A stretch of 45,636 nucleotides of DNA from a virus: positions 1-45,636 of IMG/VR virus record IMGVR_UViG_3300045012_000049; one strand, 5' to 3'. Positions 5,591 through 12,494 of this stretch are shown here, piece by piece (positions within the stretch are counted from its first letter, which is position 1; the number at the start of each line of letters is the position of its first letter). The notes below the pieces were generated by a model. That model was given only the letters and a program-made list of their open reading frames with translations, made no database searches and had not been told where the DNA came from. Both the position numbers and the translations under genes were made by a program.

Positions 5591-6873
5591 GACCGACCGC
5601 TTCTTCACTCGAGCGCGCCGAGGCGTGCCCCGTTTCGTACGCGCTCCCGCAAATCTCGAAGGCCTCGGAATGGGCGGAGCGCGGATCGGCGATCCACGAA
5701 TTTGTCCGCGCGCGCCTCGTGAACCGCCCGATGGTCGAGGCGCTCGAGCACGTGCCCGAGGAGCTCCGCGACACGTGCCGCGGGATCGATCTCCACCGCC
5801 TCGTCGGTGACCTTGCCACGGTGCGCTCGGAAGTCGCTTACGCGATCGACGTGCGAGAGCGCACCGCGCGTGAGCTCGGCGTGAACATCCATCGGAAGTA
5901 CGAGGAGGCGGCGATCGCGCTCGGGAAACCGCTCGGGCCGTACGAGATCCCGGGAACGATCGACGTCGAAGGGCGAACGCGCCTCGGGGTCGAGCTCGCC
6001 GGCGACTTGAAGACGGGATTCCGCGGAGTGATCCCCGTCGTCGAGCACCGTCAAGTTCACTGGGAGGTCACGGCGCGCGCACTCATGGCGGAGGCGCCCG
6101 CCGTCGAGGGGAGGATCTTCAAGGTGCGCGAAGGCGGCGAGGTCGAGATCGACGCGCACCTGTTCGGCGGCTTGGAGCTCGACGAGACGCTCGACGATCT
6201 CGAGGAGATCCACAACGGCGTGATCGAGGCGCGCGACGCGTACCAGAATCACGGCGAGATCCGCGTCATGCCCGGCCCGTGGTGCGACTACTGCAACGCG
6301 AACCCGGTCTGTCCAGCGCGGACGGAGCTCGCGCGCGCCGTGACGATCAACTCGGGAACCGTCATCGCCCAGCTTACGAAGATGACGCGTGAACAGGAAT
6401 GGGAAGCGATCCTCCAGTGGAAGGCCGGCGACAAGGTGCTCGATGCGATCGGCGCGATCATGAAGTCGCGCGCCACGCAGCGAAACATGATGGGCGATCC
6501 GATCACTTCGCCCGACGGCTCGAAGTACTTCGGGCCCGTGAACTTTCAAACGTCGAGCTTTTCGAAGGAGCACGCGCTCGCCTTGCTCCGTCATCTCGGA
6601 GCCGATGAAGATCAGATCCGCGGGCTCTTCATCCCGACGCCCGTTGAGCAGTGGCGGATCTTGAACGTGCCCGGAGCGAAGAAGCCCAAGCTGACGGCGA
6701 AGCGCGCGAAGGCGCTCGAGGCGGAGAAGGCGGCCGCCGAGCTCGCGGCGAGCGCACAGCCCGCACTTCTTCCCGAAGGCCGCGGCATTCCGCGCACCGA
6801 TGACGACGAGGAGCGCCGCGGTAACGTCCACAATCCCGGCGCCGCGATGCGTGAGAAAGCGAACGAATCGTGA
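5587..6873 (+). CDS. PD-(D/E)XK exonuclease with Cas4/AddB-type Fe-S cysteines
   Basis: A 428-residue protein. AAAGGAG lies 6 bases before ATG 5587, which also overlaps the previous stop, fixing the start. Residues include H37 (GSAIHEF), GTID126, then D140-L-K142, the catalytic D...DxK of PD-(D/E)XK nucleases. C14 together with C233-x2-C236-x5-C242 is the one-plus-three cysteine pattern that holds a [4Fe-4S] cluster in Cas4 and AddB. It would resect DNA ends to feed the RecT-like protein. The C-terminal ~100 residues are a Lys/Ala-rich extension of unknown role. Confidence 0.85.
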   Translation: MRPTASSLERAEACPVSYALPQISKASEWAERGSAIHEFVRARLVNRPMVEALEHVPEELRDTCRGIDLHRLVGDLATVRSEVAYAIDVRERTARELGVNIHRKYEEAAIALGKPLGPYEIPGTIDVEGRTRLGVELAGDLKTGFRGVIPVVEHRQVHWEVTARALMAEAPAVEGRIFKVREGGEVEIDAHLFGGLELDETLDDLEEIHNGVIEARDAYQNHGEIRVMPGPWCDYCNANPVCPARTELARAVTINSGTVIAQLTKMTREQEWEAILQWKAGDKVLDAIGAIMKSRATQRNMMGDPITSPDGSKYFGPVNFQTSSFSKEHALALLRHLGADEDQIRGLFIPTPVEQWRILNVPGAKKPKLTAKRAKALEAEKAAAELAASAQPALLPEGRGIPRTDDDEERRGNVHNPGAAMREKANES

Positions 6874-7031
6874 GAGCCCACGGCCACGGCCCGTTTGCTT
6901 TGCTCAAAGAACGCGGGGAGGCGCTCGAGGAATTACGCCGATCTGTCGAATGGTGCCTCGACCATAACGGCGGCCGCATTTGCCCGTATCTCGAGAGCTT
7001 GGCTAAGAAGCCGGCGCCCAAACAACGATGA
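6870..7031 (+). CDS. Small hypothetical protein (53 aa)
   Basis: A 53-residue reading frame starts at GTG 6870 inside the nuclease stop (GTGA) and ends in ATGA with the next start, so both ends are coupled. The product (FALLKERGEALEELRRSVEW...) is a helical, charged peptide with CLDHNGGRIC, a possible metal or disulphide pair. Not recognised. Confidence 0.5.
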   Translation: MRAHGHGPFALLKERGEALEELRRSVEWCLDHNGGRICPYLESLAKKPAPKQR

Positions 7032-7555
7032 GCGAGGCGAAGCCGCCCCCATCGCCGGGAGAGCGTTCGGCGCTCGCCCTCGAGGGGATACGAGCCGCCG
7101 GCGAGCGCATCGCGGCCGCCCTCGAACGCCTCTCGCCGGCGCCGGCGCCTGCCGTCGATCTCGACCATCCCAAGCATGGGGATCCTACCGTGCCGTTCGA
7201 TCCCCGTTCGTGGAAGGGCCCCGGGTTCAAGGGTCGGCCGTTCTCGCAATGCCCGGCCGACTACCTCGAGGAGCTTGGGAAGGCGCTCGCGGAGATGGGA
7301 GCGAACGAGCCCGACGCGGTGAAACGCAAGTGGAAGGCAGTCGACGCGGCCCGCGCGAGGGGTTGGGCAGAGCGGATCCGTTCAGGCTGGAAACCGCGGA
7401 GCGCGTCGAGCTCGGCGCCGACCGCGAAAGCGCCCAGCGCTGGCGCCAGGCCGCCCCCAGCGCTCGGGAAGCCCCCTACCCCCTCGCCCCCTTCCTATGT
7501 GGCGCCTCCGTCAAATCCCGCCGCGGGAAACGACGATTTACCCGATCTCGACTGA
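7028..7555 (+). CDS. Putative ssDNA-binding/accessory protein with acidic tail (175 aa)
   Basis: The protein has a helical N-terminal third, a central ordered part (FDPRSWKGPGFKGRPFSQCPADYLEELGK...) and a long Pro/Ala/Ser-rich linker that ends in NDDLPDLD. A disordered linker with a short acidic tip is the plan used by SSB proteins to recruit partners (their tip is DDxPF). The central PFSQCPADYLE...KGWAERIR pattern also occurs in phage proteins of unknown function. Placed last in the recombination operon, it could bind ssDNA or the annealing protein. No OB-fold motif is obvious, so this is tentative. Confidence 0.45.
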   Translation: MSEAKPPPSPGERSALALEGIRAAGERIAAALERLSPAPAPAVDLDHPKHGDPTVPFDPRSWKGPGFKGRPFSQCPADYLEELGKALAEMGANEPDAVKRKWKAVDAARARGWAERIRSGWKPRSASSSAPTAKAPSAGARPPPALGKPPTPSPPSYVAPPSNPAAGNDDLPDLD

Positions 7556-7573
7556 TCGTTTCACGTGGAACCC

Positions 7574-7837
7574 TCAGTGCCCGTGCATGGCGATCAAGCG
7601 CTCGACCTCGAGGTCGGCGGCGTCTTGGAGCGCCTCCACGACCTCGCCCGGGTGCTCCTCGCAATACTCCGCGAAGGCCTCGGCGCGGGCTTGCGCGGTG
7701 CCCTTGAAGGCGGAGCGCGTGCGCTTCCAAAGGAGCACCGCCGACGGCTCGAGGTTCACGGTCACGGCCTCGTCGCGCTCGGAGCGAGTAACCCAGCCCT
7801 TGAACGCTGCAACGCTTCGGTCGGCCTTCGTGTTCAT
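7574..7837 (-). CDS. Putative RHH-like regulator, isolated leftward gene (87 aa)
   Basis: This is the only leftward gene inside the rightward block, lying head to head with 8058. The 87-residue product has an order consistent with a ribbon-helix-helix core: strand AVTVNLE, helix PSAVLLWKRTRSAF, turn KGTAQ, helix ARAEAFAEYCEE. It then has an acidic helix ending in AMHGH. A lone gene facing an operator-rich control region is the typical setting of a self-regulated repressor. GCATATAC lies just 7 bases before its ATG, suggesting a leaderless message. The family assignment is by pattern only. Confidence 0.5.
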   Translation of the reverse strand: MNTKADRSVAAFKGWVTRSERDEAVTVNLEPSAVLLWKRTRSAFKGTAQARAEAFAEYCEEHPGEVVEALQDAADLEVERLIAMHGH

Positions 7838-8057
7838 GCCTTACGTATATGCACGCGCCGGGCCATCGGGAACGCGAGTCCAAGCCCGTGTAAAGACACT
7901 CCACCGCGTGCATATGCGAAACGCTCGACGCGGTACGCACGTGCGCAGTGCGTATATACATGCGCATCCGTTCGGCCTCGGATCTCGTGTGATCGCACAC
8001 TTGCGAGCGCTGGCGCCGCGCATATGCGACGGCACGCCGAGCGCATATACTCTAACC
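7838..8057. promoter_or_regulatory. Divergent control region with five GYATATRC boxes
   Basis: This 220-base gap lies between divergent genes. It holds five 8-base boxes fitting GYATATRC: 7845-7852 (GTATATGC), 7910-7917 (GCATATGC), 7952-7959 (GTATATAC), 8020-8027 (GCATATGC) and 8043-8050 (GCATATAC). The outermost two are mirror images and each ends 7 bases from the ATG of its gene. They double as TATAC-type -10 boxes (TATACT 8046-8051 plus; TATACG 7849-7844 minus). A 10-base palindrome CGCACGTGCG lies at 7936-7945. In such GC-rich DNA these AT cores are striking and likely operators. Confidence 0.6.
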
Positions 8058-8261
8058 ATGACAACGCAAACGATGAAGGTTCTCGCGGGCACGAAACTTC
8101 GCGCGGAGTTGGCAAACCGTTTCAACGGATCCCGCGCAGTTGGGAACGACTACCTCGCCGTGCGGTACACCGCGGACGGTCGACGGATGAACATCGTCCA
8201 GCGTTTCGGCGAAGACCGCGCTGCTCGAGATCGCTTCATCGAACTTTGGAACGGACCCTGA
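8058..8261 (+). CDS. Small hypothetical protein (67 aa)
   Basis: This 67-residue basic protein (LRAELANRFNGSRAVGNDYL, then VRYTADGRRMNIVQRFG) has a predicted helix-strand-strand-helix order. The ATG lies 6 bases after TATACT, so a leaderless message is likely. It heads the second rightward operon and faces the putative regulator at 7574-7837 across the GYATATRC boxes. A regulatory or early host-interacting role is plausible. No known family is recognised. Confidence 0.55.
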   Translation: MTTQTMKVLAGTKLRAELANRFNGSRAVGNDYLAVRYTADGRRMNIVQRFGEDRAARDRFIELWNGP

Positions 8262-8274
8262 AAGGAAGAAGACC

Positions 8275-8697
8275 ATGAGCTCTAAGAAGAAGACAACGAA
8301 GGCCGCGCACGACAGTTACAAGGCTCGCGAGAAGAGCGGCCGCCCCATGATTTGCGTCACGCTCTCGGCGGAGGCGCGCGACAAATTCGCAGCGCACTGC
8401 GCCGAGCACGGGCTGACGAAGGGCGACGCGATTGCGCGATGGCTTGGCATCACCACGACGCTTGCCGCACTCCTCCTCGCCTCGGGATGCAACGTCACGC
8501 CATCGCCGGCGCCCGAGAACGAGTGCCCGACCGCATGCGACGAGGCCGTCGCCCCGTGCGAGACCTACCAAAACAACGTGTGCGCGCACACGTGTCTCGA
8601 CGAGCAGCCTTGCTTCACGCAGTGCGAGGAGGCCGCCGCGGCCGCGTGCATGAGCACGGACGAGTCCTGCGTCGCCGCTTGCCCGGTGTCGCAATGA
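8275..8697 (+). CDS. Ribbon-helix-helix domain fused to Cys-rich lipoprotein
   Basis: The 140-residue product joins two parts that normally live apart. Residues 1-57 are basic and RHH-like (strand PMICVTLS, helix AEARDKFAAHCAEH, turn GLTKG, helix DAIARWLG). Residues ~53-72 form a lipoprotein signal peptide (RWLGITTTLAALLLASGC, acylated Cys C72). It is followed by a domain with four C-x3-C pairs (CPTAC, CAHTC, CFTQC, CVAAC). AAAGGAAG precedes the ATG, so translation begins at the RHH part. The only internal in-frame ATG is codon 25. A lipoprotein-only form would need a rare start such as ATT 8431. The stop overlaps the next start. Confidence 0.7.
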   Translation: MSSKKKTTKAAHDSYKAREKSGRPMICVTLSAEARDKFAAHCAEHGLTKGDAIARWLGITTTLAALLLASGCNVTPSPAPENECPTACDEAVAPCETYQNNVCAHTCLDEQPCFTQCEEAAAAACMSTDESCVAACPVSQ

Positions 8698-9044
8698 GCG
8701 CCGTAAGCGCGACGCTCGAAGAGGCACAGGCGATCATGGCCGAGGAGGATCAAAGCACGCGCCCATTGTCGGAACGCGCTCGCCTCGCTAACGCGCTCGT
8801 TAGCGCATGCTCCGCAAACCGATCCAACGAAGAGACGATCGGCCATCTAGAGGCGCAGGTCGCGCAGCTTCGCGTCGCGCTCAGCGGAATGGAACAGCGC
8901 TTCGTGGCAGAGCGCGATGCGCACGTTGAAACGCAACGCGTCGCGGAGCATGCCGCGAAAGACGCGAACGAGCTGTCGACGCTCCTTGAGCAAGCCCGAA
9001 CGGAGATCAGCGACTTGCGAGAGCTGCTAGGAGCGAAGCGATGA
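8694..9044 (+). CDS. Coiled-coil protein (116 aa)
   Basis: This 116-residue protein from ATG 8694 (ATGA overlap) is almost wholly helical. Heptad-like runs occupy residues ~45-112 (HLEAQVAQLRVALSGMEQRF, VAEHAAKDANELSTLLEQAR), a long coiled coil. A spanin-type or structural rod role is conceivable because it follows a lipoprotein gene, but it has no signal or membrane helix, so a cytoplasmic coiled-coil accessory protein fits better. Confidence 0.6.
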   Translation: MSAVSATLEEAQAIMAEEDQSTRPLSERARLANALVSACSANRSNEETIGHLEAQVAQLRVALSGMEQRFVAERDAHVETQRVAEHAAKDANELSTLLEQARTEISDLRELLGAKR

Positions 9045-9066
9045 GCAAGACGAAGGAGGCGTCCCG

Positions 9067-9219
9067 ATGAAGAAGCGTCCGCCTCCGAAGCTCCGCGGCG
9101 GGTTCCCATGGGAGCCGTGCCCGGCGTGCGGCGTCCTCCAAGTGTGGGACGTCAAGCGCGGGCCCGTCCCGCCTTGCATGGCGTGTGATGGGATCGAGAT
9201 GGCGGAGCGCCCCAAGTGA
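9067..9219 (+). CDS. Small zinc-ribbon protein (50 aa)
   Basis: The 50-residue protein is organised around CPAC and CMAC, separated by 16 residues, the four-Cys plan of a rubredoxin-type zinc ribbon. GGAGG lies 8 bases before ATG 9067. Its stop overlaps the next GTG start. Basic at the N terminus (MKKRPPPK). It probably binds nucleic acid or a protein partner; the function is unknown. Confidence 0.6.
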   Translation: MKKRPPPKLRGGFPWEPCPACGVLQVWDVKRGPVPPCMACDGIEMAERPK

Positions 9220-9905
9220 TCGCCGCTCTCTTCGTAGAGCCTTCGGGCGTGTACGCCGGCCTTCCCGACGTCGACCCGTGGGACGCGAAGAGAGACGCCC
9301 GCGCATACCCCGGACCGCACCCCGTTGTCGCGCATCCCCCATGCGAGCGTTGGGGACGCTACTGGTACGGCGGCCCGTCCGCGAAGGTGCGACGCATCGC
9401 CGGCGATGATGGGGGATGTTTCGCCGCGGCGATTGCGGCCGTTCGCAAATGGGGGGGCGTCTTGGAGCATCCCGAAGCGTCTAAGGCTTGGCTCGCCTTC
9501 GGGCTCCTCGCTCCGCGTCGCTTCGTAGGATGGGAAGCCGCCGGCGATTTCATCGGATGGCATTGCTGCGTCGAGCAAGGTCATTACGGGCACCGTGCGC
9601 GTAAGGCGACTTGGCTGTACGCATGCAAGGTGCGAACGCTCCCTAGCTTGCAGTGGGGTCCGTCGGTCGATCGCGCGGCCGTCGACGGCGGATTTCACAC
9701 GGCGGAAGAGCGCCGACGGTTTCGCAAGCTGCAAAAGGGCGCGGGCCAGGTGGAGCGCGGCCTTCGTAACGCATGGCTCGCCGAGCGCGCGAAGCGCCTC
9801 GGGAAAGAATGGTGCTCGCCCGAACGCATGGGCAAAGCGGAGCGACTTGCAACGCCGATCCCCTTCCGCGACTTGCTCCTCTCGATCGCTCGGAGCGTCT
9901 CGTGA
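9216..9905 (+). CDS. Conserved phage protein with HPPC-W motif (229 aa)
   Basis: This is a typical member of a widely distributed phage family of unknown function. It opens with MIAALFVEPSGVYAGLPDVD (GTG read as Met), then has VVAHPPCERWGRYW, DDGGCFAAAIAAVRKWGGVLEHPE, and ends with TPIPFRDLLLSIAR. The PPC-x-x-W patch recalls the PC motif of cytosine-C5 methyltransferases, but no SAM-binding glycine loop is visible, so I do not assign that activity. A possible role is in DNA or nucleotide modification. It is coupled by GTGA overlaps on both sides. Confidence 0.65.
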   Translation: MIAALFVEPSGVYAGLPDVDPWDAKRDARAYPGPHPVVAHPPCERWGRYWYGGPSAKVRRIAGDDGGCFAAAIAAVRKWGGVLEHPEASKAWLAFGLLAPRRFVGWEAAGDFIGWHCCVEQGHYGHRARKATWLYACKVRTLPSLQWGPSVDRAAVDGGFHTAEERRRFRKLQKGAGQVERGLRNAWLAERAKRLGKEWCSPERMGKAERLATPIPFRDLLLSIARSVS

Positions 9906-10072
9906 GCCCTCGAGGTGACGCCGGATATGCGATGGGCGACGCTTTGCGCGAGCGCGGCGAGCTCGTGCCCGTGAATCCGCGCGCCGAGCTCGCCGGCCCG
10001 CTCCTCGTCCTCGGCCTGCTCGTGGCGTCGCTCGTGGCGCTCGTGCGTCGACGTCGCCGGCGTTGGTTCTGA
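9902..10072 (+). CDS. Small membrane protein with polyarginine C terminus (56 aa)
   Basis: This is the last rightward gene, starting at GTG 9902 within the previous stop. The 56-residue product has a single transmembrane helix (GPLLVLGLLVASLVALV) directly followed by RRRRRRWF. The positive-inside rule places the C terminus in the cytoplasm. It could be a lysis accessory or a membrane-bound inhibitor. No family recognised. Confidence 0.55.
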   Translation: MSPRGDAGYAMGDALRERGELVPVNPRAELAGPLLVLGLLVASLVALVRRRRRRWF

Positions 10073-10080
10073 GACGGCGT

Positions 10081-10185
10081 CGGCGCGTGCGCTCGAGTGT
10101 GCGGACCGATTCGGCTTCCGCCGTGGTTCCTATTCGATGGGAGGGTGCGTGTAGGATCCGGCCGGACGAGTGAGCGCACGCGCCG
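10081..10185. repeat. 14-bp inverted repeat at the convergent junction
   Basis: CGGCGCGTGCGCTC at 10081-10094 is the exact reverse complement of GAGCGCACGCGCCG at 10172-10185. The 77-base interval holds no gene. The arms lie between the ends of the rightward and leftward transcription units. They could pair in RNA from either strand and act as a bidirectional stop or as a barrier to read-through; there is no U-run, so it is not a standard intrinsic terminator. Confidence 0.5.
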
Positions 10186-10196
10186 GCCTTGAGGCT

Positions 10197-10211
10197 CTGA
10201 CGCTACGTCAG
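10197..10211. terminator. Hairpin at the end of the leftward train
   Basis: CTGACG-CTA-CGTCAG is a perfect 6-bp stem with a 3-base loop. It overlaps the stop codon of the last leftward gene and faces the rightward unit. No T-run follows on either strand, so it may protect RNA ends or weakly terminate. Confidence 0.4.
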
Positions 10212-10471
10212 TAGCAGCGCTCGAGGCAAGTCTCGAAGACGGAGCACGCTCCGCCGTCGGAGCGTCCGCCGAAGACGTCGCAAAGCTCCGCCGTCGTGAG
10301 CTCGCACTGCTCGCCGCCTTCCGCCTCACACGCGGCCGTCGCCCCGCTCGTGACCTCCGCCCAATGCGGGAAGGCCTCGTCGCACGACGCACGGCAATCG
10401 TTGCCCGGCGCCGTCGATGCGCACCCGGAGACGGAGACGACGACGACGGCGGCGCCGAGCCAGCGGATCAC
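10208..10471 (-). CDS. Twin CX3C lipoprotein (87 aa)
   Basis: This is the last gene of the leftward train. GTG 10469-10471 overlaps the upstream stop. MIRWLGAAVVVVSVSGC is a short lipoprotein signal with acylated C17. The mature part has a CRASC motif near its N terminus, several further Cys, and CLERC near the C terminus, a twin C-x3-C helical hairpin plan. The signal's RWLG start and the C-x3-C motifs match those of the RHH/lipoprotein fusion at 8275-8697, which suggests common ancestry. It would be exported to the outer or inner membrane. An outer-membrane spanin or exclusion role is possible. Confidence 0.7.
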   Translation of the reverse strand: MIRWLGAAVVVVSVSGCASTAPGNDCRASCDEAFPHWAEVTSGATAACEAEGGEQCELTTAELCDVFGGRSDGGACSVFETCLERCY

Positions 10472-10872
10472 GATCCGAGCGCCGCGTAACTGATCAAGCC
10501 TTCGCCGACTTGGGCTTGGCGCAAAAAGAAACGGAGCCCCGTGATCCCGCCTTGCGACGGCGCCGCGGGCATCGCGTAGATCATGGTCGCGCCGTTCGGA
10601 AGATCGGGCGAGAAGTTACCGCCCCACGCGCACCCGAGCGGTTGACCCGTGAGATTCTCGATCATGATGAACGTCGCCGCGGCCGCGATGCCCGGAAGCG
10701 AGACGTCGATCTCCGTGCCTTCAGCGGTTCCGTCCAGTACGGGCGTCTCCCCCTTCAATGCGATCGTGTACGGGATCACTGTCGCTCGAGCGGCGGGCTT
10801 GAACGTGTTGCCGTCGGCGTCCGTCCACTCGTAACTGAAAGTCATCTTGCCCAGTCGTGCGGCGAGTCCCAT
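10468..10872 (-). CDS. Hypothetical beta-rich protein (134 aa)
   Basis: The 134-residue protein from ATG 10870-10872 has AAGGAG 8 bases upstream. It is rich in predicted beta strands (MTFSYEWTDADGNTFKP, ATVIPYTIALKGETP, GLRFFLRQAQVGEGLISYAA) and lacks signal or membrane segments. That pattern suits a small virion decoration or tail-associated protein. Its place among lipoproteins and a holin-like gene gives no firm clue. Confidence 0.55.
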   Translation of the reverse strand: MGLAARLGKMTFSYEWTDADGNTFKPAARATVIPYTIALKGETPVLDGTAEGTEIDVSLPGIAAAATFIMIENLTGQPLGCAWGGNFSPDLPNGATMIYAMPAAPSQGGITGLRFFLRQAQVGEGLISYAALGS

Positions 10873-10877
10873 GGCGA

Positions 10878-11096
10878 TCACTCCTTGCTTGGTGGCGGTG
10901 CGGGTTCAGTGTCCGGGATCCGCTCGTCGTCGCGGTGTTCCCAGTTGTACTTGGTTGCGACGCTCATGCGAACTTGACCGCGACCGTTGCAAAGCTTGCA
11001 CGTGATCTCGCCGGCGCTCGCTCCGCTCCCGTCGCACTTGGGGCAGTCGGGATCGTCGAGCCGTATCGTTCCCGAAGATCCGCCCGACGTAGTCAC
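10878..11096 (-). CDS. Small DnaJ-type zinc-finger protein (72 aa)
   Basis: The 72-residue protein starts at GTG 11094-11096 (GTGA with the upstream stop). It contains one complete pair of CxxCxGxG-type repeats, CPKCDGSG and CKLCNGRG, separated by 9 residues, as in the cysteine-rich domain of DnaJ where each pair binds one zinc. There is no J domain. The C terminus is acidic and Pro-rich. It could be a small chaperone-like or protein-binding factor. Confidence 0.7.
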   Translation of the reverse strand: MTTSGGSSGTIRLDDPDCPKCDGSGASAGEITCKLCNGRGQVRMSVATKYNWEHRDDERIPDTEPAPPPSKE

Positions 11097-11368
11097 AGGC
11101 CCTTCGCCGCTTGGGCGATTGCGATCCCGCCCGTGATCGCCCCCTCGAGGGGCACAAGGATGTTCGCGATCTCGACGACCTCGGCGAGGATCTTCAAGAT
11201 GACGGACCACGCGCTTACCGTAACGATCCCAGCGGTCGTGTAGGCGGCGACCATCGCCTCTTGCTCGGCGTGAGTCGCGGCGAGAAAGCCCTCGAGATCC
11301 GTCGCCGAGAGCGACGTCAGCGTGACGATCTTCGAGATCGCTTCGTCCCGTGTCACGGTGCGGAACAT
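11093..11368 (-). CDS. Small hydrophobic protein (91 aa)
   Basis: Residues 1-40 are polar and helical (TRDEAISKIVTLTSLSATDL). Residues ~43-88 are hydrophobic with two possible membrane helices (TTAGIVTVSAWSVILKILAE and NILVPLEGAITGGIAIAQAA). The start overlaps the preceding lipoprotein gene by 16 bases. Size and topology would fit an antiholin or holin-type protein, and the neighbouring lipoproteins make a membrane-linked function likely. Confidence 0.5.
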   Translation of the reverse strand: MFRTVTRDEAISKIVTLTSLSATDLEGFLAATHAEQEAMVAAYTTAGIVTVSAWSVILKILAEVVEIANILVPLEGAITGGIAIAQAAKGL

Positions 11369-11625
11369 CCAATCCCGGCGTCGACGACGACGAAGCCGTT
11401 ACGGTTCGCGATCCCCCACTCCGAGCAATACGCGGCCCGCTCGAGCGCGGCCGCCGGCGTCGCCGCGTCGAGCTCGGCGTAGCTCATCGCGTTGAGCTGC
11501 GCGCCTTGCTTCACGGCTGTCACGTCCGTAGGTGATAGCCCGCCGCCGCACGAGACTGCTATCAGTGCGGCGGCGAGCCCGAGAGGCCGCGCAAGGCGCT
11601 CCCGATTTTTGGGTAGTCCGGTCAA
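11353..11625 (-). CDS. Lipoprotein (90 aa), TTG start
   Basis: A start at TTG 11623-11625 overlaps the upstream stop (TTGA) and places a clean lipoprotein signal at the N terminus: TGLPKNRERLARPLGLAAAL then IAVSC with acylated Cys 26. No ATG or GTG gives a sensible start, so TTG is preferred. The mature part is a short helical domain with two Cys near the end (AAYCSEWG, GIGC). It is the second of three lipoproteins in this region. Role unknown; one of them may serve as outer-membrane spanin. Confidence 0.6.
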   Translation of the reverse strand: MTGLPKNRERLARPLGLAAALIAVSCGGGLSPTDVTAVKQGAQLNAMSYAELDAATPAAALERAAYCSEWGIANRNGFVVVDAGIGCSAP

Positions 11626-12494
11626 GCGGCCGCCTTCGGCGGGAACATCGCGACGATCGGGTTCACGTTCGAGGCGTTGCCCCCGAGCGCGATCCACGCC
11701 TCGGCTTGATCGCTCACGTGGCGGCCGTGCGAGTCGAGCCCGGTTGCCTTCGAAAACTGCAACGCGGAGAACGTCACGAACGCTTGGGGATCCACGGACG
11801 CGATGAACGCCGGCGATACCCAGCACCATCCGCCCCACGTCCAGAGGCGAACGTTGCCGCTCGCGTCGACGTCCGCTTGCGCCGTGAAGTGCCCGTTGTT
11901 CGGATCGGGCGTCATCGCGGAAAGGAACGACGCGCCGGTCTGGAACTCTTGAAGGAACGCATCGGGCACGGACCACGCCATGTTCACGGCGAAGAACTGA
12001 TCGATCATGTACTGACACAGCGGGCCGTTCGTGATGTCGAAGTCCATGTGATCGCAAACGGTCTGCGTCGTGTCGCCGGCGATGCCCGTGATCCAAATGC
12101 CGGCGGGAGTGTCGGGCCCTTCGGCCGTCGCGACGAGCATGTCCTCGTCCGTGCCGTTGTCTCCGCCGCTCACGGCTTCGTATTGCGCGACGAGCGCGGC
12201 CTGATCGACGCTGCACTCCGTGAAGCCGGGCTTCCCTTGCCCGAACGTGCGGATCTGATCGATGTGAGCGCACATGACGGGCCCGCAATCGCCGTACGTA
12301 TCGTTCCCGAGCATCGGGCACGAGCACGTCGCGTTGCCCGTGCAATCGACCGGGAGCGATGTCGTGGGCACGCTCGAGGCCGTGCACTTGGGATGCGTCT
12401 TCTTCGCGCGCATCGTGTCGCGGTGCGTGAAGTGCACCCATCGTTTGTGTTTCGGGAGCCACTTCTTCTTCGCCGTCGCTGTCTTCGTCGTCAT
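11622..12494 (-). CDS. Putative papain-like cysteine peptidase (290 aa)
   Basis: The N-terminal 30 residues are very basic (KKKWLPKHKRWVHFTHRD). CSCPMLGNDTYGDCGPVMCA follows, where C70 sits at the head of a helix as in papain-fold (C39/C1-like) enzymes, and GH202FT with WTWGGWCWVSPAF lies in the position expected for the catalytic His and the strand after it. Related proteins with 'GNDxYGDC' occur in phages and bacteria without defined roles. It may process virion or host proteins or cleave peptide cross-bridges of the cell wall. The fold assignment is by motif only. Confidence 0.55.
   Translation of the reverse strand: MTTKTATAKKKWLPKHKRWVHFTHRDTMRAKKTHPKCTASSVPTTSLPVDCTGNATCSCPMLGNDTYGDCGPVMCAHIDQIRTFGQGKPGFTECSVDQAALVAQYEAVSGGDNGTDEDMLVATAEGPDTPAGIWITGIAGDTTQTVCDHMDFDITNGPLCQYMIDQFFAVNMAWSVPDAFLQEFQTGASFLSAMTPDPNNGHFTAQADVDASGNVRLWTWGGWCWVSPAFIASVDPQAFVTFSALQFSKATGLDSHGRHVSDQAEAWIALGGNASNVNPIVAMFPPKAAA

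Noticed and set aside
9041-9070. 9-codon mini-ORF (MSKTKEASR) before the zinc-ribbon gene
   Set aside because: It only covers the ribosome-binding site of the next gene; it could aid coupling, but nothing shows that the peptide matters.
9216-9905. Cytosine-C5 methyltransferase because of the PPC motif
   Set aside because: No SAM-binding FxGxG loop or other C5 motifs are present; it matches a phage family of unknown function better.
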